64,000 bases of DNA from Gracilimonas sp964505215 (GCA_964505215.1 CAZDGU010000002.1:1-64000); one strand, 5' to 3'. Counted from the stretch's first letter, positions 9,114 to 18,143 are shown. The notes: generated by a model from the letters alone, not told the origin. A program made the numbers and translations.

Positions 9114-10120
9114 TCAAGTACGGTAAAATAGGCCACGGCTTTGGGTTGAAAGCTGCGCAGGTGCAGCTCAAACTGCTCGGCGGTTTGCTGGATATCAGGA
9201 GTTACAAAGCCGGTATTGTCCTCTACAATTTTTGAATAGGGAACATACACTTCGTACGGATTGGTTTTCTGAACCGCCGCGTACTGCTCGATGGGCACAT
9301 CGTATTTTATGGTAACTGAAGACGGATTGTAGTTTACGTTTTGCCCGCGCGGAAGGTCCCGGGTTCGGATATAAACGGTAGTTTCACCTTCCGTAAACTC
9401 AGAAACATTGGCTTTATAGGTAATTTCACTCTCTGAAAGTGAAACCACGCCACGGGCATCTTCCAGCATCAAGGTAGTAGAAATATCATCGCGGATGTTC
9501 TCCAAACGCAACGTATCTTTTACCAGCCATTCTGTAATGTCCTTAATTCTTGACTCAGCCCCCGTTACCGTAATACTGTCAGGGCTGTAAGCCGGTTCAC
9601 CCACTAAACCATAGCGTTTCTGAAAATTCAGCTCACTGACTATTCGAACGGGTACTTTTTTAGACATTTTCGGCTCCATGCTAACCGATAGCATTATGGG
9701 CTGCACTTTGGAAATATCAATATCTTGCAGGTAGCTGAGCCGCTGTCGGGTTTGGTCAAACAAATTCACTTCATCCCCTTCAATATTCACCACAATGGTA
9801 GGCGGGTCATTATATAATTTAAGCAACTCCCAGCCATTACCCGATATGCTTGCTTGCACAAAATCGGGCAGTGCTTCGGTCAAAGCCTTGTTTTGAGGAA
9901 CATTGCCGGCCTCAATAGGAATATTAAGATTAATACTGAAGCTGCCGCCCAGATTTACAATAAACCACAACAGAATAGCCATAATATAGGCCACCAGAAA
10001 TACGATAACCTTTTCGCGGCGCACAAGTTGTACACTGGTTTCATCAACGCCGGGTTTTGTACCGGGTTTCAAAAACTTTTTTACACGCTCAATAAGTTCG
10101 ATTTTTTCGCTTTCAGCCAT
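9110..10120 (-). CDS. YbbR/CdaR-like domain protein
   Basis: A 336-residue membrane-anchored protein. Residues 1-34 are charged and cytoplasmic, one transmembrane segment follows (VIVFLVAYIMAILLWFIVNL, about 35-55), and the rest is periplasmic and built of repeated YbbR-type beta units (for example PVRIVSELNFQKRYGL, SPDSITVTGAESRI). In Firmicutes, YbbR proteins (CdaR) regulate the diadenylate cyclase CdaA. In this group the function is less clear, and no cyclase gene is adjacent here. The gene follows the DUF721 gene by 34 bases and is likely the last gene of the recF operon. Confidence 0.85.
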   Translation of the reverse strand: MAESEKIELIERVKKFLKPGTKPGVDETSVQLVRREKVIVFLVAYIMAILLWFIVNLGGSFSINLNIPIEAGNVPQNKALTEALPDFVQASISGNGWELLKLYNDPPTIVVNIEGDEVNLFDQTRQRLSYLQDIDISKVQPIMLSVSMEPKMSKKVPVRIVSELNFQKRYGLVGEPAYSPDSITVTGAESRIKDITEWLVKDTLRLENIRDDISTTLMLEDARGVVSLSESEITYKANVSEFTEGETTVYIRTRDLPRGQNVNYNPSSVTIKYDVPIEQYAAVQKTNPYEVYVPYSKIVEDNTGFVTPDIQQTAEQFELHLRSFQPKAVAYFTVLD

Positions 10121-10154
10121 ATAAGAATATAGATGCAGAATTAAGGTTTATCAA

Positions 10155-10448
10155 CTAACTGCGCACAACAATATCGCCCACAATATCGCCTTTTACTTTT
10201 GCATTCAGCCTTTTAGCAATGCTAAATCGGCTGGTGTGAATTTCGTGGCGCCATGACGGATGTTTCACCTTCATTACCAGCTTATTGCCTTCAAAATGCA
10301 GGTCTTCCACTTCATCGGCCATCCGCTCTCCCACCACGTCAGCAAAAGCAGACAGTATCATACCCTGCTTCAGCTTTCTTTTTTGAGGGAATTTTTCAAG
10401 AAATTCTTCTAATACAGAACTTAATGACTTTGGCGTATCAAATCTCAT
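10155..10448 (-). CDS. DUF721 family protein (DciA-like)
   Basis: A 97-residue protein with the DUF721 signature: an N-terminal helix (SLSSVLEEFLEKFPQKRKLKQG), then VVGERMADEVEDL and the beta-hairpin GNKLVMKVKHPSWRHEI. DUF721 includes DciA, the ancestral loader or operator of the replicative helicase DnaB. Position directly after recF, overlapping it by four bases (ATGA), supports a role in replication. Whether this short form acts as DciA is an inference. Confidence 0.85.
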   Translation of the reverse strand: MRFDTPKSLSSVLEEFLEKFPQKRKLKQGMILSAFADVVGERMADEVEDLHFEGNKLVMKVKHPSWRHEIHTSRFSIAKRLNAKVKGDIVGDIVVRS

Positions 10449-11578
10449 GGGTGGTTTTGTTTTATACGTCCATCTTTTACGCTAAACAAGCGGTTATTTT
10501 CACCATCAAAGGTAACATAATCTTCGAAGGTGTTAGAGTTTGCTGAAGTTATAAATATTTGGCCTTTATGTTGCTCTAAAGCATCTAACAGAATTTTTGT
10601 TTTTTGGGGATCCAAATCACCGAATACATCATCCAGCATTAATATGGGAAAATCATCCAGCTCGTCAGAATAGTAGTGAAGCTGCGCCAGTTTTAAAGAA
10701 ACGCCAAACAGCCGATGCTGCCCCTGCGATCCAAACCGGCGTAATTCAAAATCATCTAAGTAAAACACTACTTCGTCTCTATGCGGACCAATGGTCGTAA
10801 TTTCGCGTTCAATTTCTTTGGGTTGAGCCTTTTCCAGTTCTGCGTAATATGCTTTTTGTATAGCTTCAACATCATCAGTGGGCTCACACAATGTCTGATA
10901 TTCCAGATTTGTTGTCAAATCCATCCCGGAAATCATGGCGTAATCTTCGGCCAAATATGCTTTCAGATTTTCTAAAACCCGATATCGTTTTGCCACTATT
11001 CGCGAACCGGTTTCAACCAGCTGCACATTCCAGGGTTCCAAATAAGCCTCCAGCACCGACTGTGGTCCTCGAAATTCTTGCAGCAGAGAATTCCGTTGTT
11101 TACGGATTTTACGGTAATCAATTAAATCGCGCAGATAAGCCGGCGAAATTTGGCTTATAAAAGAATCGAAGTAGCTGCGACGTTCGGCCGGTCCTTCCAG
11201 CGTCAGCTTTTTATCATCAGGCGTCAGCGTAACAACCGGCACCATGCCGATGAGGTCAGAAAGTCGGTCTAAAGGCGCATCATTCACAAACATCTTTTTC
11301 CCATCCCCGCGCGAATAAGTGCAAGACACATCAAATTCGGAGCGGATTTCTCCCTCAAAATGCCCGTTTATCATAAAAAAGCTTTCTTCCTTATTCACCA
11401 CATAAGTATCAGTGTTCGATACAAAACTGCGCGACATGCACAGGTAATGAATGGCATCAATCACGCTGGTTTTACCCGAGCCGTTGGGCCCGGTAATCAC
11501 GTTTAAATGAGGCGCCCAATCTACTTTGGTCTCTTTATGATTCCGAAAATTAAGAAGTTCGACATGAGTGTTTCGCAT
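10445..11578 (-). CDS. recF: DNA replication and repair protein RecF
   Basis: RecF is an SMC-like ATPase that loads RecA at gaps together with RecO and RecR. The 377-residue protein carries Walker A GPNGSGKT (30-37), the ABC signature FGSQGQHR (about 281) and Walker B LMLDDVFGDLD (about 313), which are all the family hallmarks at the usual length. It is the first gene of a minus-strand operon recF-DUF721-ybbR. In this genome recF is about 5 kb from dnaA, separated by eno and prmC, rather than in the classic dnaA-dnaN-recF cluster. Confidence 0.96.
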   Translation of the reverse strand: MRNTHVELLNFRNHKETKVDWAPHLNVITGPNGSGKTSVIDAIHYLCMSRSFVSNTDTYVVNKEESFFMINGHFEGEIRSEFDVSCTYSRGDGKKMFVNDAPLDRLSDLIGMVPVVTLTPDDKKLTLEGPAERRSYFDSFISQISPAYLRDLIDYRKIRKQRNSLLQEFRGPQSVLEAYLEPWNVQLVETGSRIVAKRYRVLENLKAYLAEDYAMISGMDLTTNLEYQTLCEPTDDVEAIQKAYYAELEKAQPKEIEREITTIGPHRDEVVFYLDDFELRRFGSQGQHRLFGVSLKLAQLHYYSDELDDFPILMLDDVFGDLDPQKTKILLDALEQHKGQIFITSANSNTFEDYVTFDGENNRLFSVKDGRIKQNHP

Positions 11579-11653
11579 ACGCGTATGGTACGCATTCTAA
11601 AGCTTTTTTGGAGAGATTGATTTACCCAAATTATTCATGAAAAAGGAGAAGTA

Positions 11654-11803
11654 ATGGTAAGTGTGATATTATTAACTATACCCGAAATCATAGGCAGTAA
11701 AAATTTGGAGTCAAATAATAAACCTAAAGTAATTCCGAGATACAAAAAACCGACTTTCCTGAAAAAAGCCGGCTTGAGAAAAGCTACTATCTGTATTAAG
11801 TAA
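11654..11803 (+). CDS. Possible small ORF of 49 codons
   Basis: An ATG at 11654 is preceded by AAGGAG (11643-11648) with a five-base spacer, the best Shine-Dalgarno match I noticed in this part of the window. The predicted 49-residue product begins with a hydrophobic stretch (VSVILLTIPEIIG) and becomes basic (KKPTFLKKAGLRKA). I recognise no family. The frame sits in a gap upstream of recF on the opposite strand and could be chance. Confidence 0.2.
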   Translation: MVSVILLTIPEIIGSKNLESNNKPKVIPRYKKPTFLKKAGLRKATICIK

Positions 11804-11881
11804 GAGCCTGCCCGATGCCATTCCTTACAATAATTTATTCAGCGACTTTAACACGCCTTGTAACTTTAACTCAGATAACAA

Positions 11882-11908
11882 AAAAAGCCCTCTGACAGAG
11901 GGCTTTTT
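11882..11908 (-). terminator. Intrinsic terminator of eno
   Basis: AAAAAGCCCTCT (11882-11893) pairs perfectly with AGAGGGCTTTTT (11897-11908) around a three-base loop. Both sides carry A/T tracts, so it can work in either direction. It lies 26 bases past the eno stop on the minus strand. Confidence 0.9.
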
Positions 11909-11933
11909 AAAGGTATTCAAATCAACTTAAAGC

Positions 11934-13220
11934 TTACAGGCCAAAAGCGTCTTTGCCTAAGAACAAGGCATTATCGCCCAGCTGTTCTTCAATCCGAATG
12001 AGCTGATTGTATTTGGCCACGCGGTCGGTTCGGCTCATAGAACCTGTTTTAATTTGCCCGGCGTTGGTGGCTACGGAAAGATCGGCAATGGTTACATCTT
12101 CCGTTTCTCCCGAGCGGTGAGAAATGACGGCCGTATAACCATTTTTATGTGCCATTTCGATGGCATCCAGCGTTTCGGTGATGGTTCCAATTTGATTTAC
12201 TTTAATCAAAATAGAGTTAGCAATACCGCGCTCAATTCCGGTTGCCAGGCGCTCGGTGTTCGTCACAAACAAGTCATCACCCACCAGCTGCACTTTATCA
12301 CCAACAGCTTCGGTCAGTTTTTTCCAAGCGTCCCAGTCATCTTCCGCCAGTCCGTCTTCAATAGATACAATCGGATATTTATCCACCCAATCGCTCCAAT
12401 ACTCAACCATGGCATCGGTATCTTTTTTAGAACCGTCGCTCCAGTGGAATTCATACAATCCGGTTTCTTCATTATAAAATTCAGATGCTGCAGGATCTAA
12501 GGCAATTACCACATCATCTTCGGGTATATATCCGGCTTTTTCGATGGCTTTCAGAATTACCTCAACAGCTTCCTCATTCGATTTCAGGTTAGGGGCAAAA
12601 CCACCTTCATCACCAACAGCGGTACTGTAACCTGCTTCAGAAAGCACCGATTTCAGGTTATGGAACACTTCAGCACCAATTTGCAGCGCATGGCTGAATG
12701 AAGTTGCGCCGGATGGCATAATCATAAACTCCTGCATGTCCACGCTGTTATCTGCATGCGAGCCTCCGTTAATGATATTCATCATAGGCAGCGGCATTAC
12801 TTTAGCATTTACGCCGCCAATATATCTCCATAGTGGCATTCCAAGCTCTTTAGCTGCGGCTTTGGCTGCCGCCATAGAAACTCCCAAAATAGCATTAGCT
12901 CCTAACTTTGATTTGTTCGGTGTCCCATCAAGTTCAAGCAACAAGTCATCCAGATCTAACTGGTTAAAAACAGGAAATCCGTACAGTTCTTCGGCAATAG
13001 TAGTATTTACATTTTCTACCGCCTTCTTTACGCTTTTACCTAAAAAATAGCTCTTATCCCCATCGCGCAGCTCAACGGCTTCGTGCTCGCCGGTTGAGGC
13101 TCCAGAAGGCACCGCTGCACGGCCCATGGTTCCACTTTCCAAAATTACATCTACCTCAACAGTAGGATTGCCGCGCGAGTCAATTACTTGCCTTGCCTGA
13201 ATATCTTCAATAAAACTCAT
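11934..13220 (-). CDS. eno: Enolase (phosphopyruvate hydratase)
   Basis: Enolase interconverts 2-phosphoglycerate and phosphoenolpyruvate in glycolysis. The 428-residue protein has standard length, with the N-terminal substrate loop (GASTGEHEAVELRDGD), the catalytic GDEGGFAPNL motif, the metal ligands in VALDPAASEFY, SIEDGLAEDDWDAW and VGDDLFVTN, and the SHRSGETED signature near the C-terminus. It is a single-gene unit with its own terminator. Its product is the phosphodonor for the PtsI encoded at 49.4 kb. Confidence 0.98.
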   Translation of the reverse strand: MSFIEDIQARQVIDSRGNPTVEVDVILESGTMGRAAVPSGASTGEHEAVELRDGDKSYFLGKSVKKAVENVNTTIAEELYGFPVFNQLDLDDLLLELDGTPNKSKLGANAILGVSMAAAKAAAKELGMPLWRYIGGVNAKVMPLPMMNIINGGSHADNSVDMQEFMIMPSGATSFSHALQIGAEVFHNLKSVLSEAGYSTAVGDEGGFAPNLKSNEEAVEVILKAIEKAGYIPEDDVVIALDPAASEFYNEETGLYEFHWSDGSKKDTDAMVEYWSDWVDKYPIVSIEDGLAEDDWDAWKKLTEAVGDKVQLVGDDLFVTNTERLATGIERGIANSILIKVNQIGTITETLDAIEMAHKNGYTAVISHRSGETEDVTIADLSVATNAGQIKTGSMSRTDRVAKYNQLIRIEEQLGDNALFLGKDAFGL

Positions 13221-13355
13221 TCAAATTCTCCGATTAATAGTTAGTGAGATTAATAGCTGGAAGTTACTATGTTTTAACATGTACATAAAGCCCATTCAGC
13301 GGAAGTTTCGTACCTTTAGTTGAAGATTATATAAACTTTTAAAAAGCTTTTAACT

Positions 13356-14036
13356 GTGACAACACATCCCTGGATTATTCTATTCGATATTGACGGAACC
13401 ATGCTTACCGTAAACCGAAATTTTAACCGTAAATTACTCCGCGAATTATTGGATGAACATCAAATTCACTATCCGCAGATGGAGGGTGATGCTTTTTCGG
13501 GACGAACCGACCACGATATTTTCACTTCTTTTTTGGTGAATCATGATTATGACAATGCGTTGTACCAAAGGTTTAAAACCGCCTATCTGAATCGTTTAAA
13601 CGAACGGCTGGATGCTACAAAAGTTAAGCGGCATGATTTTGTGGACGACGCCATTGCCTACTTCTCCCAAGAGGGTTTTGTGCGTGGTTTGCTTACCGGA
13701 AACTACCCGACGGCTGCTTCCTATAAACTGCGAGCTGCAAATATTGATTATGATTTTTCGATAGGTGCTTTTGGTGAATTTGACCTAGACCGAAACCGCC
13801 TTCCGCACCTTGCTATTGATGAAGTTGAAAGCAAAATGGGCATTCAACCCAATCCTTCCCGGTTTGTAATTATAGGAGATACGCCCCGTGATGTAATTTG
13901 CGCCAAACAAGCCGGGATGAAATGCGTTGCCGTTACCACCGGTAAGTACGGGCATGATGAACTTGCTGAACATCAACCCGATATTATTATTGAAAGTCTG
14001 GCAGAACCTGAAACCTGGTTCCCTGAACTGGCTTAA
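13356..14036 (+). CDS. HAD-family phosphatase
   Basis: A 226-residue haloacid-dehalogenase-superfamily hydrolase. Motif I is LFDIDGTM (nucleophile and acid-base aspartates, about residues 9-16), motif II is the threonine in LLTGNYPT, and motif IV is IGDTPRDVICAKQAG. A helical cap lies between motifs I and II (subclass I), as in phosphoglycolate phosphatases. The GTG start at 13356 places motif I at the usual distance from the N-terminus. The natural substrate is unknown. The gene converges with an outer-membrane protein gene. Confidence 0.88.
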   Translation: MTTHPWIILFDIDGTMLTVNRNFNRKLLRELLDEHQIHYPQMEGDAFSGRTDHDIFTSFLVNHDYDNALYQRFKTAYLNRLNERLDATKVKRHDFVDDAIAYFSQEGFVRGLLTGNYPTAASYKLRAANIDYDFSIGAFGEFDLDRNRLPHLAIDEVESKMGIQPNPSRFVIIGDTPRDVICAKQAGMKCVAVTTGKYGHDELAEHQPDIIIESLAEPETWFPELA

Positions 14037-14053
14037 ATTACGCTATTATCGGT

Positions 14054-14902
14054 TTACCACATCCAGCCAAAAATAAGTGAGATCTGGGCGGTGCCAAAGT
14101 ATTTACGCGGATCGTTTGCTTTTTCAATAGGTACAGGCGTGGCATTTTGGCCAACCTCTACATAATCGGGGCCAATGCCACATGGATTTAAAGGAGCTTG
14201 CCCGGGGCGGCTAAAATCAGGGCGGCAAGGTTCCATAACCTGAATTCCTTCCGTAAAATAGTTCATGCTATAGCCAAACTGCACACTGGATAGGTTGGCG
14301 AAGTTTTCGCCAAAGTCGATACCGACCACAAACTCCCCACCCATGCCCCAGTGGGTTTTACTGTTATCCCAGCCGGAAAATATATCATTGACCCGTTCAG
14401 CAAAACCGTAAATAGCTGCATCATTTTCTCTAAACCCATTACCTGAAAGATCATTAAAGTACGCATACGAAACGGCAAAGGTGGGGCCGGCGCTTAATGA
14501 ACTATATACGCGGAAGTTATCCGAAATCTCTTTAGCAAAGAAACGCTGCTTGATACCTGCATATAATGGAATTGCAAACACCCTGCGGTATTTTTCGGGT
14601 ACGGTTTTAAAACCAAAAGTATAATTGATAAATGTTTGTTCGGTTGGGTCTTTCAGGCCTTTTGCTTTTAGAGTGAGAATAGCCTCGGTGTATTTACTTA
14701 ACCCAAAGCGAAACTGCCCGCCGGCGCCAACGCCGTAATCACTGAGCGAGATTTCGAAACCAAATCCGGTTTTATAACCTTCATCAAATAAATTACGCGG
14801 TTGCTCTCTGGTTTCCACTTCCGGCTCACCGAATTGCCCAAAAGCCGGATAACTGCAGCTAAATAGTACAACAAACAGGGTAATAACTTTAAAAATATTC
14901 AT
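14054..14902 (-). CDS. Outer-membrane beta-barrel protein, unknown function
   Basis: A 282-residue secreted protein with a signal peptide (MNIFKVITLFVVLFSCSY, cut near AFGQ). The mature protein shows alternating strand patterns (GFGFEISLSDYGVGAGGQFRF split over turns) and ends in ISLIFGWMW, consistent with a small beta-barrel. Two cysteines flank a proline-rich loop (EPCRPDFSRP and LNPCGIGP) and may form a disulfide. I do not recognise a named family. Confidence 0.65.
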   Translation of the reverse strand: MNIFKVITLFVVLFSCSYPAFGQFGEPEVETREQPRNLFDEGYKTGFGFEISLSDYGVGAGGQFRFGLSKYTEAILTLKAKGLKDPTEQTFINYTFGFKTVPEKYRRVFAIPLYAGIKQRFFAKEISDNFRVYSSLSAGPTFAVSYAYFNDLSGNGFRENDAAIYGFAERVNDIFSGWDNSKTHWGMGGEFVVGIDFGENFANLSSVQFGYSMNYFTEGIQVMEPCRPDFSRPGQAPLNPCGIGPDYVEVGQNATPVPIEKANDPRKYFGTAQISLIFGWMW

Positions 14903-15057
14903 TCAAAAAGAGGGTTAGGTTAGTTTAAACAGCTTATTTTACATTTAAAGTAATTATTTATTCAATTTTTTATTGTCTTAATGCAATAACCTGTTATTTT
15001 CAGCACAATTTGATTTAAATAACATTTTCATAAAATAACTAATTCAAGCTATAAAGC

Positions 15058-15441
15058 ATGAATTCACACACAACTTATTTCGTATTCGGACCAACCGCAA
15101 CGCTTCGAAGAATGTCTTCCAAGATGTTTAAAGATCATCCGCCAAAGTTCTTATATGAATACTCGCCGGAAAAATCTTCAGAAACTATTTATGTTGCTGT
15201 TTATGAAGAGTACGAAAAACAAATAAACTCCAGTGTTACCTTAACGTGCATTATTGAAAGTTCAGGAAAACACAATAAAATTGTTCTTAAGAAAACCGGC
15301 GGACGCATGGGCTTTCGTGGAAGTTCACTTTCCGAAGAACGAAATGTAGAGTCGAATGTTATAGACTTTATTCTGGACTTCTCAAACCGCCACGGCTTAA
15401 CACTTCAGGAAGAACAACCCCCAAAAGAAGAAGAGGAATAA
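15058..15441 (+). CDS. Hypothetical protein upstream of prmC
   Basis: A 127-residue soluble protein with no signal peptide or membrane segment. The centre is predicted beta-rich (ETIYVAVYEEYEKQ, VTLTCIIESSGKHNKIVL), followed by a glycine-rich turn (GGRMGFRGSSL) and a very acidic tail (PPKEEEE). I do not recognise the family. Its stop is six bases before prmC, so the two genes are probably co-transcribed, but this says little about function because prmC has variable neighbours. Confidence 0.6.
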   Translation: MNSHTTYFVFGPTATLRRMSSKMFKDHPPKFLYEYSPEKSSETIYVAVYEEYEKQINSSVTLTCIIESSGKHNKIVLKKTGGRMGFRGSSLSEERNVESNVIDFILDFSNRHGLTLQEEQPPKEEEE

Positions 15442-15447
15442 TTTCAC

Positions 15448-16308
15448 ATGGCCAAAGTTCCTTCCGTATGGACGGTACTGAGCATGTTGGAATGGGCCAC
15501 CGCTTTTTTTGAAGAGAAAAATGTAAACTCACCGCGAATGAGCATCGAGTGGCTGCTTGCGGATGTACTTTCCGTTAAACGCCTGGATCTTTATCTGGAA
15601 TACGACCGCCCTCTTTCCACCGCTGAACTTGACACTTTACGTCCTTACGTAAAACGTCGCGCAGCCCACGAGCCTCTGCAATATATTACCGGCACCGCCG
15701 ATTTCCATAACATTAGCTTGAATGTAGCCCCCGGAGTTTTAATTCCCCGTCAGGAAACAGAACAGCTGGTAGATTGGATTCTCCAACTTCACCCAAACCG
15801 CCCAAACTTCACCGTGTTAGACGTTGGAACGGGTTCGGGATGTATTCCCATTGCGCTTAAAAATGAACGCCCTGACTGGGATGTTTATGCTATCGACATT
15901 TCTGAAGAAGCACTGCAGCAGGCTCAAAAAAATGCAGAGCTAAATGAAGTAGAAGTTCACTTTGCTCAAGACGACCTGTTTAATCCCACCCGTTTTACAG
16001 ACACCACATTTAATCTTATCATTTCTAACCCTCCGTACATCCTTCATTCCGAAAAACCTGCCTTAGACGATGAAGTGAAAAACTACGAACCTGAAGTAGC
16101 TTTATTTTGTAATTCTACGCAAGAGATGTACGGTGCTATTGAAAAACTTGCACGCAGTTTTCTAAAGCCTGAAGGCTCCGTTTATTTAGAATTACACGAG
16201 CACTTTTCCCCAGAAGTTTCTGCCTTATTTACAACAGACTATTGGAAAGTAGAAACAAAAAATGACTATAGTGATAAGCCTCGTTTTTTAAAGACATCTA
16301 AGCAGTGA
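15448..16308 (+). CDS. prmC: Peptide chain release factor N5-glutamine methyltransferase
   Basis: PrmC methylates the glutamine of the GGQ motif in release factors RF1 and RF2 using S-adenosylmethionine. The 286-residue protein has the helical N-terminal domain (SPRMSIEWLLADVL), the linker LIPRQETEQLVDW, the SAM-binding loop LDVGTGSGCIPIAL and the catalytic NPPYI motif. Length and domain order are normal. It lies just left of the replication origin region. Confidence 0.96.
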   Translation: MAKVPSVWTVLSMLEWATAFFEEKNVNSPRMSIEWLLADVLSVKRLDLYLEYDRPLSTAELDTLRPYVKRRAAHEPLQYITGTADFHNISLNVAPGVLIPRQETEQLVDWILQLHPNRPNFTVLDVGTGSGCIPIALKNERPDWDVYAIDISEEALQQAQKNAELNEVEVHFAQDDLFNPTRFTDTTFNLIISNPPYILHSEKPALDDEVKNYEPEVALFCNSTQEMYGAIEKLARSFLKPEGSVYLELHEHFSPEVSALFTTDYWKVETKNDYSDKPRFLKTSKQ

Positions 16309-16359
16309 AATATTTTAATATCTGCTAAAAATGGCAGGCACTTTTAAGCACTTAGAGAT

Positions 16360-16379
16360 TGTGGAAAACTTGTGGAAAA
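16360..16379 (+). promoter_or_regulatory. Pair of near-consensus DnaA boxes
   Basis: Two copies of TGTGGAAAA sit eleven bases apart, start to start, which is about one helical turn. They differ from the consensus box at one position each. The spacing suggests cooperative binding on one face of the helix. Confidence 0.5.
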
Positions 16380-16522
16380 GTTTTTATTCTCATTTTTGAA
16401 ATATCAGCATAATAGGAGATATGCCATCACAGCAATGTTAGGGGCTGTCAAGTCGAATTTTATAGAATTTTATAGAAATGCTTAAGCCACTGCCTCGCAA
16501 TGAGTTAGGTGCTTTTAAAGAA

Positions 16523-16542
16523 TGTGGATAACTTTTGGATAA
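16523..16542 (+). promoter_or_regulatory. Perfect DnaA box plus adjacent weak box
   Basis: TGTGGATAA (16523-16531) matches the DnaA consensus exactly. TTTGGATAA (16534-16542) starts eleven bases later, repeating the one-turn phasing seen in the pair at 16360. Confidence 0.65.
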
Positions 16543-16621
16543 TAATTGATATCCGGTTTGACAAGGGGCTAAGAAATCCCCATTTTCACCGTTGCAGAAA
16601 ATCAGCACTCACGCTTCTTCT

Positions 16622-16630
16622 TGTGGATAA
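16622..16630 (+). promoter_or_regulatory. Perfect DnaA box
   Basis: TGTGGATAA lies 66 bases before the dnaA start. Binding here could both load DnaA at the origin and repress dnaA transcription. Confidence 0.65.
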
Positions 16631-16695
16631 CTGATTTTAAGTCAATCAAACATTTTACATTATTTGCCTAACACCTTTAAGGGGGATCTGGAAAG

Positions 16696-18141
16696 TTGCA
16701 CGAGTTATCGGTTGAATCAGTATGGGAAAATTGTCTGGATATTATCAAGGATAATATCAGCTATCAAAAATACAAATCGTGGTTTGAACCCATAAAACCT
16801 GTTTCACTAAAAGATGATACATTAACCATTCAAGTACCCAGCCAATTTTGGTATGAGTGGCTGGAAGAACATTATTATACCATGTTACGCTCAACCTTAG
16901 CCAAAGTACTGGGACCGGAGGGCAAGCTTGAGTATTCTATAGTAATGGAAAAGTCGGACCAGTTTGAGCATAACCGCTCGGTTCGAATGCCGCAACGTCC
17001 TATGGGGCCGGTTCAAACACAAGAGTCTGACAGCTTTCCGGATTATCAACCCGATCGTATAGAAAACCCATTCGTGATTCCGGGAATCCGTAAAGCAAAA
17101 ATTGACCCTAACTTAAATAACAGTTACGTATTTGATCGGTTTATTGAAGGAGATTGTAACCGGTTAGCGCGTTCAGCCGGCATGGCTATAGCCGACAATC
17201 CCGGAAGTAACTCTTTTAATCCGTTTTTTATTTACGGTCCTACCGGTTTAGGAAAAACCCATCTGGTGCAAAGTATTGGTAATAAAATTAAAGAGAAGTT
17301 TGGGGATGAGAAGTCCGTGTTATACATCTCTTCAGAGTCTTTTACTAATGAGTTTGTGCATGCCATCCGAAATAACCGCGCCAGCGAATTTTCTATGTTC
17401 TACCGAAATATTGATGTGCTGATGGTAGATGATATTCAGTTTTTTAGCGGGAAAGAAAAAACACAGGAAGAGTTCTTCCATATTTTTAACGCACTTCATC
17501 AGGATGGAAAGCAAATTATTCTAAGCAGCGACCGTGCTCCTAAAGATGTACCTGATATTGAAGAGCGCCTGATTTCACGTTTTGGCTGGGGACTCAGCGC
17601 CGACCTCAAAATGCCCGAGTACGAAACCCGGTATGCTATTCTGGAACGCAAAGCCAACGATAACGGCATAGAAATTGATGCGCAAATTATTGAATTTATT
17701 GCACACAACTTCAAATCTAACGTGCGTGATTTGGAAGGCGCCATCATTAAATTGTTAGCCCACGCCTCTCTTCAAAATATCGAAGAAATTGATTTACCCA
17801 TGGCTAAGCGCGTGCTTAAAGACATGGTGAAAGACTCTAACACTCAAATATCCATTGAGTCTATTCAAAATTATGTGTGCGATTATTTTGGTATTGATAC
17901 GAACAAAGTACGAGAGAAAACACGTAAACAAGAAATTGTGGAAGCGCGTCAGATTGCAATGTACCTGTCTAAAAAGTTTACCAAGTCCAGTTTAAAAACC
18001 ATTGGGCTTCACTTTGGCGGGCGCGATCACTCCACCGTAATTCACGCTATTTCTACTGTAGAAGAGCGCATTTCAGCCTCCCCAAAACACAAGCAAATGG
18101 TGGAAGATCTGCACCAGCGCATTGAAGTAGCCAGCTTATAA
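16696..18141 (+). CDS. dnaA: Chromosomal replication initiator protein DnaA
   Basis: DnaA binds oriC boxes and melts the origin. The 481-residue protein has domain I (ESVWENCLDIIKDNI), a linker, the AAA+ domain with Walker A GPTGLGKTH (181-189) and Walker B MVDDIQFF (about 243), the arginine-finger region LISRFGWGL, and domain IV with GGRDHSTVIHAI that contacts the boxes. It starts at TTG; GGGGGA ten bases upstream is a strong ribosome binding site and no ATG is near. Folate genes follow instead of dnaN. Confidence 0.97.
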   Translation: MHELSVESVWENCLDIIKDNISYQKYKSWFEPIKPVSLKDDTLTIQVPSQFWYEWLEEHYYTMLRSTLAKVLGPEGKLEYSIVMEKSDQFEHNRSVRMPQRPMGPVQTQESDSFPDYQPDRIENPFVIPGIRKAKIDPNLNNSYVFDRFIEGDCNRLARSAGMAIADNPGSNSFNPFFIYGPTGLGKTHLVQSIGNKIKEKFGDEKSVLYISSESFTNEFVHAIRNNRASEFSMFYRNIDVLMVDDIQFFSGKEKTQEEFFHIFNALHQDGKQIILSSDRAPKDVPDIEERLISRFGWGLSADLKMPEYETRYAILERKANDNGIEIDAQIIEFIAHNFKSNVRDLEGAIIKLLAHASLQNIEEIDLPMAKRVLKDMVKDSNTQISIESIQNYVCDYFGIDTNKVREKTRKQEIVEARQIAMYLSKKFTKSSLKTIGLHFGGRDHSTVIHAISTVEERISASPKHKQMVEDLHQRIEVASL

Positions 18142-18143
18142 TT

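Larger units (their letters stand above)
11579..11933. other. Gene-poor interval between recF and eno
   Basis: This 355-base stretch lies upstream of recF and downstream of eno, both on the minus strand. It should contain the recF promoter, which I could not place with confidence. It holds the eno terminator (11882-11908) and a short plus-strand frame with a good ribosome binding site (11654-11803). Nothing else is supported. Confidence 0.6.
16309..16695. other. Probable chromosomal origin region (oriC) upstream of dnaA
   Basis: This 387-base gene-free, AT-rich interval directly precedes dnaA. It contains two perfect DnaA boxes (TGTGGATAA at 16523-16531 and 16622-16630), a tight pair of near-boxes (TGTGGAAAA at 16360-16368 and 16371-16379) and a weaker one (TTTGGATAA at 16534-16542). 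All lie in the same orientation. A ten-base tandem (AATTTTATAG twice, near 16455-16475) adds a possible unwinding element. Origins next to dnaA are common, but GC-skew over the whole chromosome would be needed to prove this one. It may equally be the autoregulated dnaA promoter. Confidence 0.65.

Noticed and set aside
13221..13355. Possible regulatory RNA between eno and the HAD gene
   Set aside because: I found no strong inverted repeat or conserved riboswitch motif; it is a normal divergent promoter gap.
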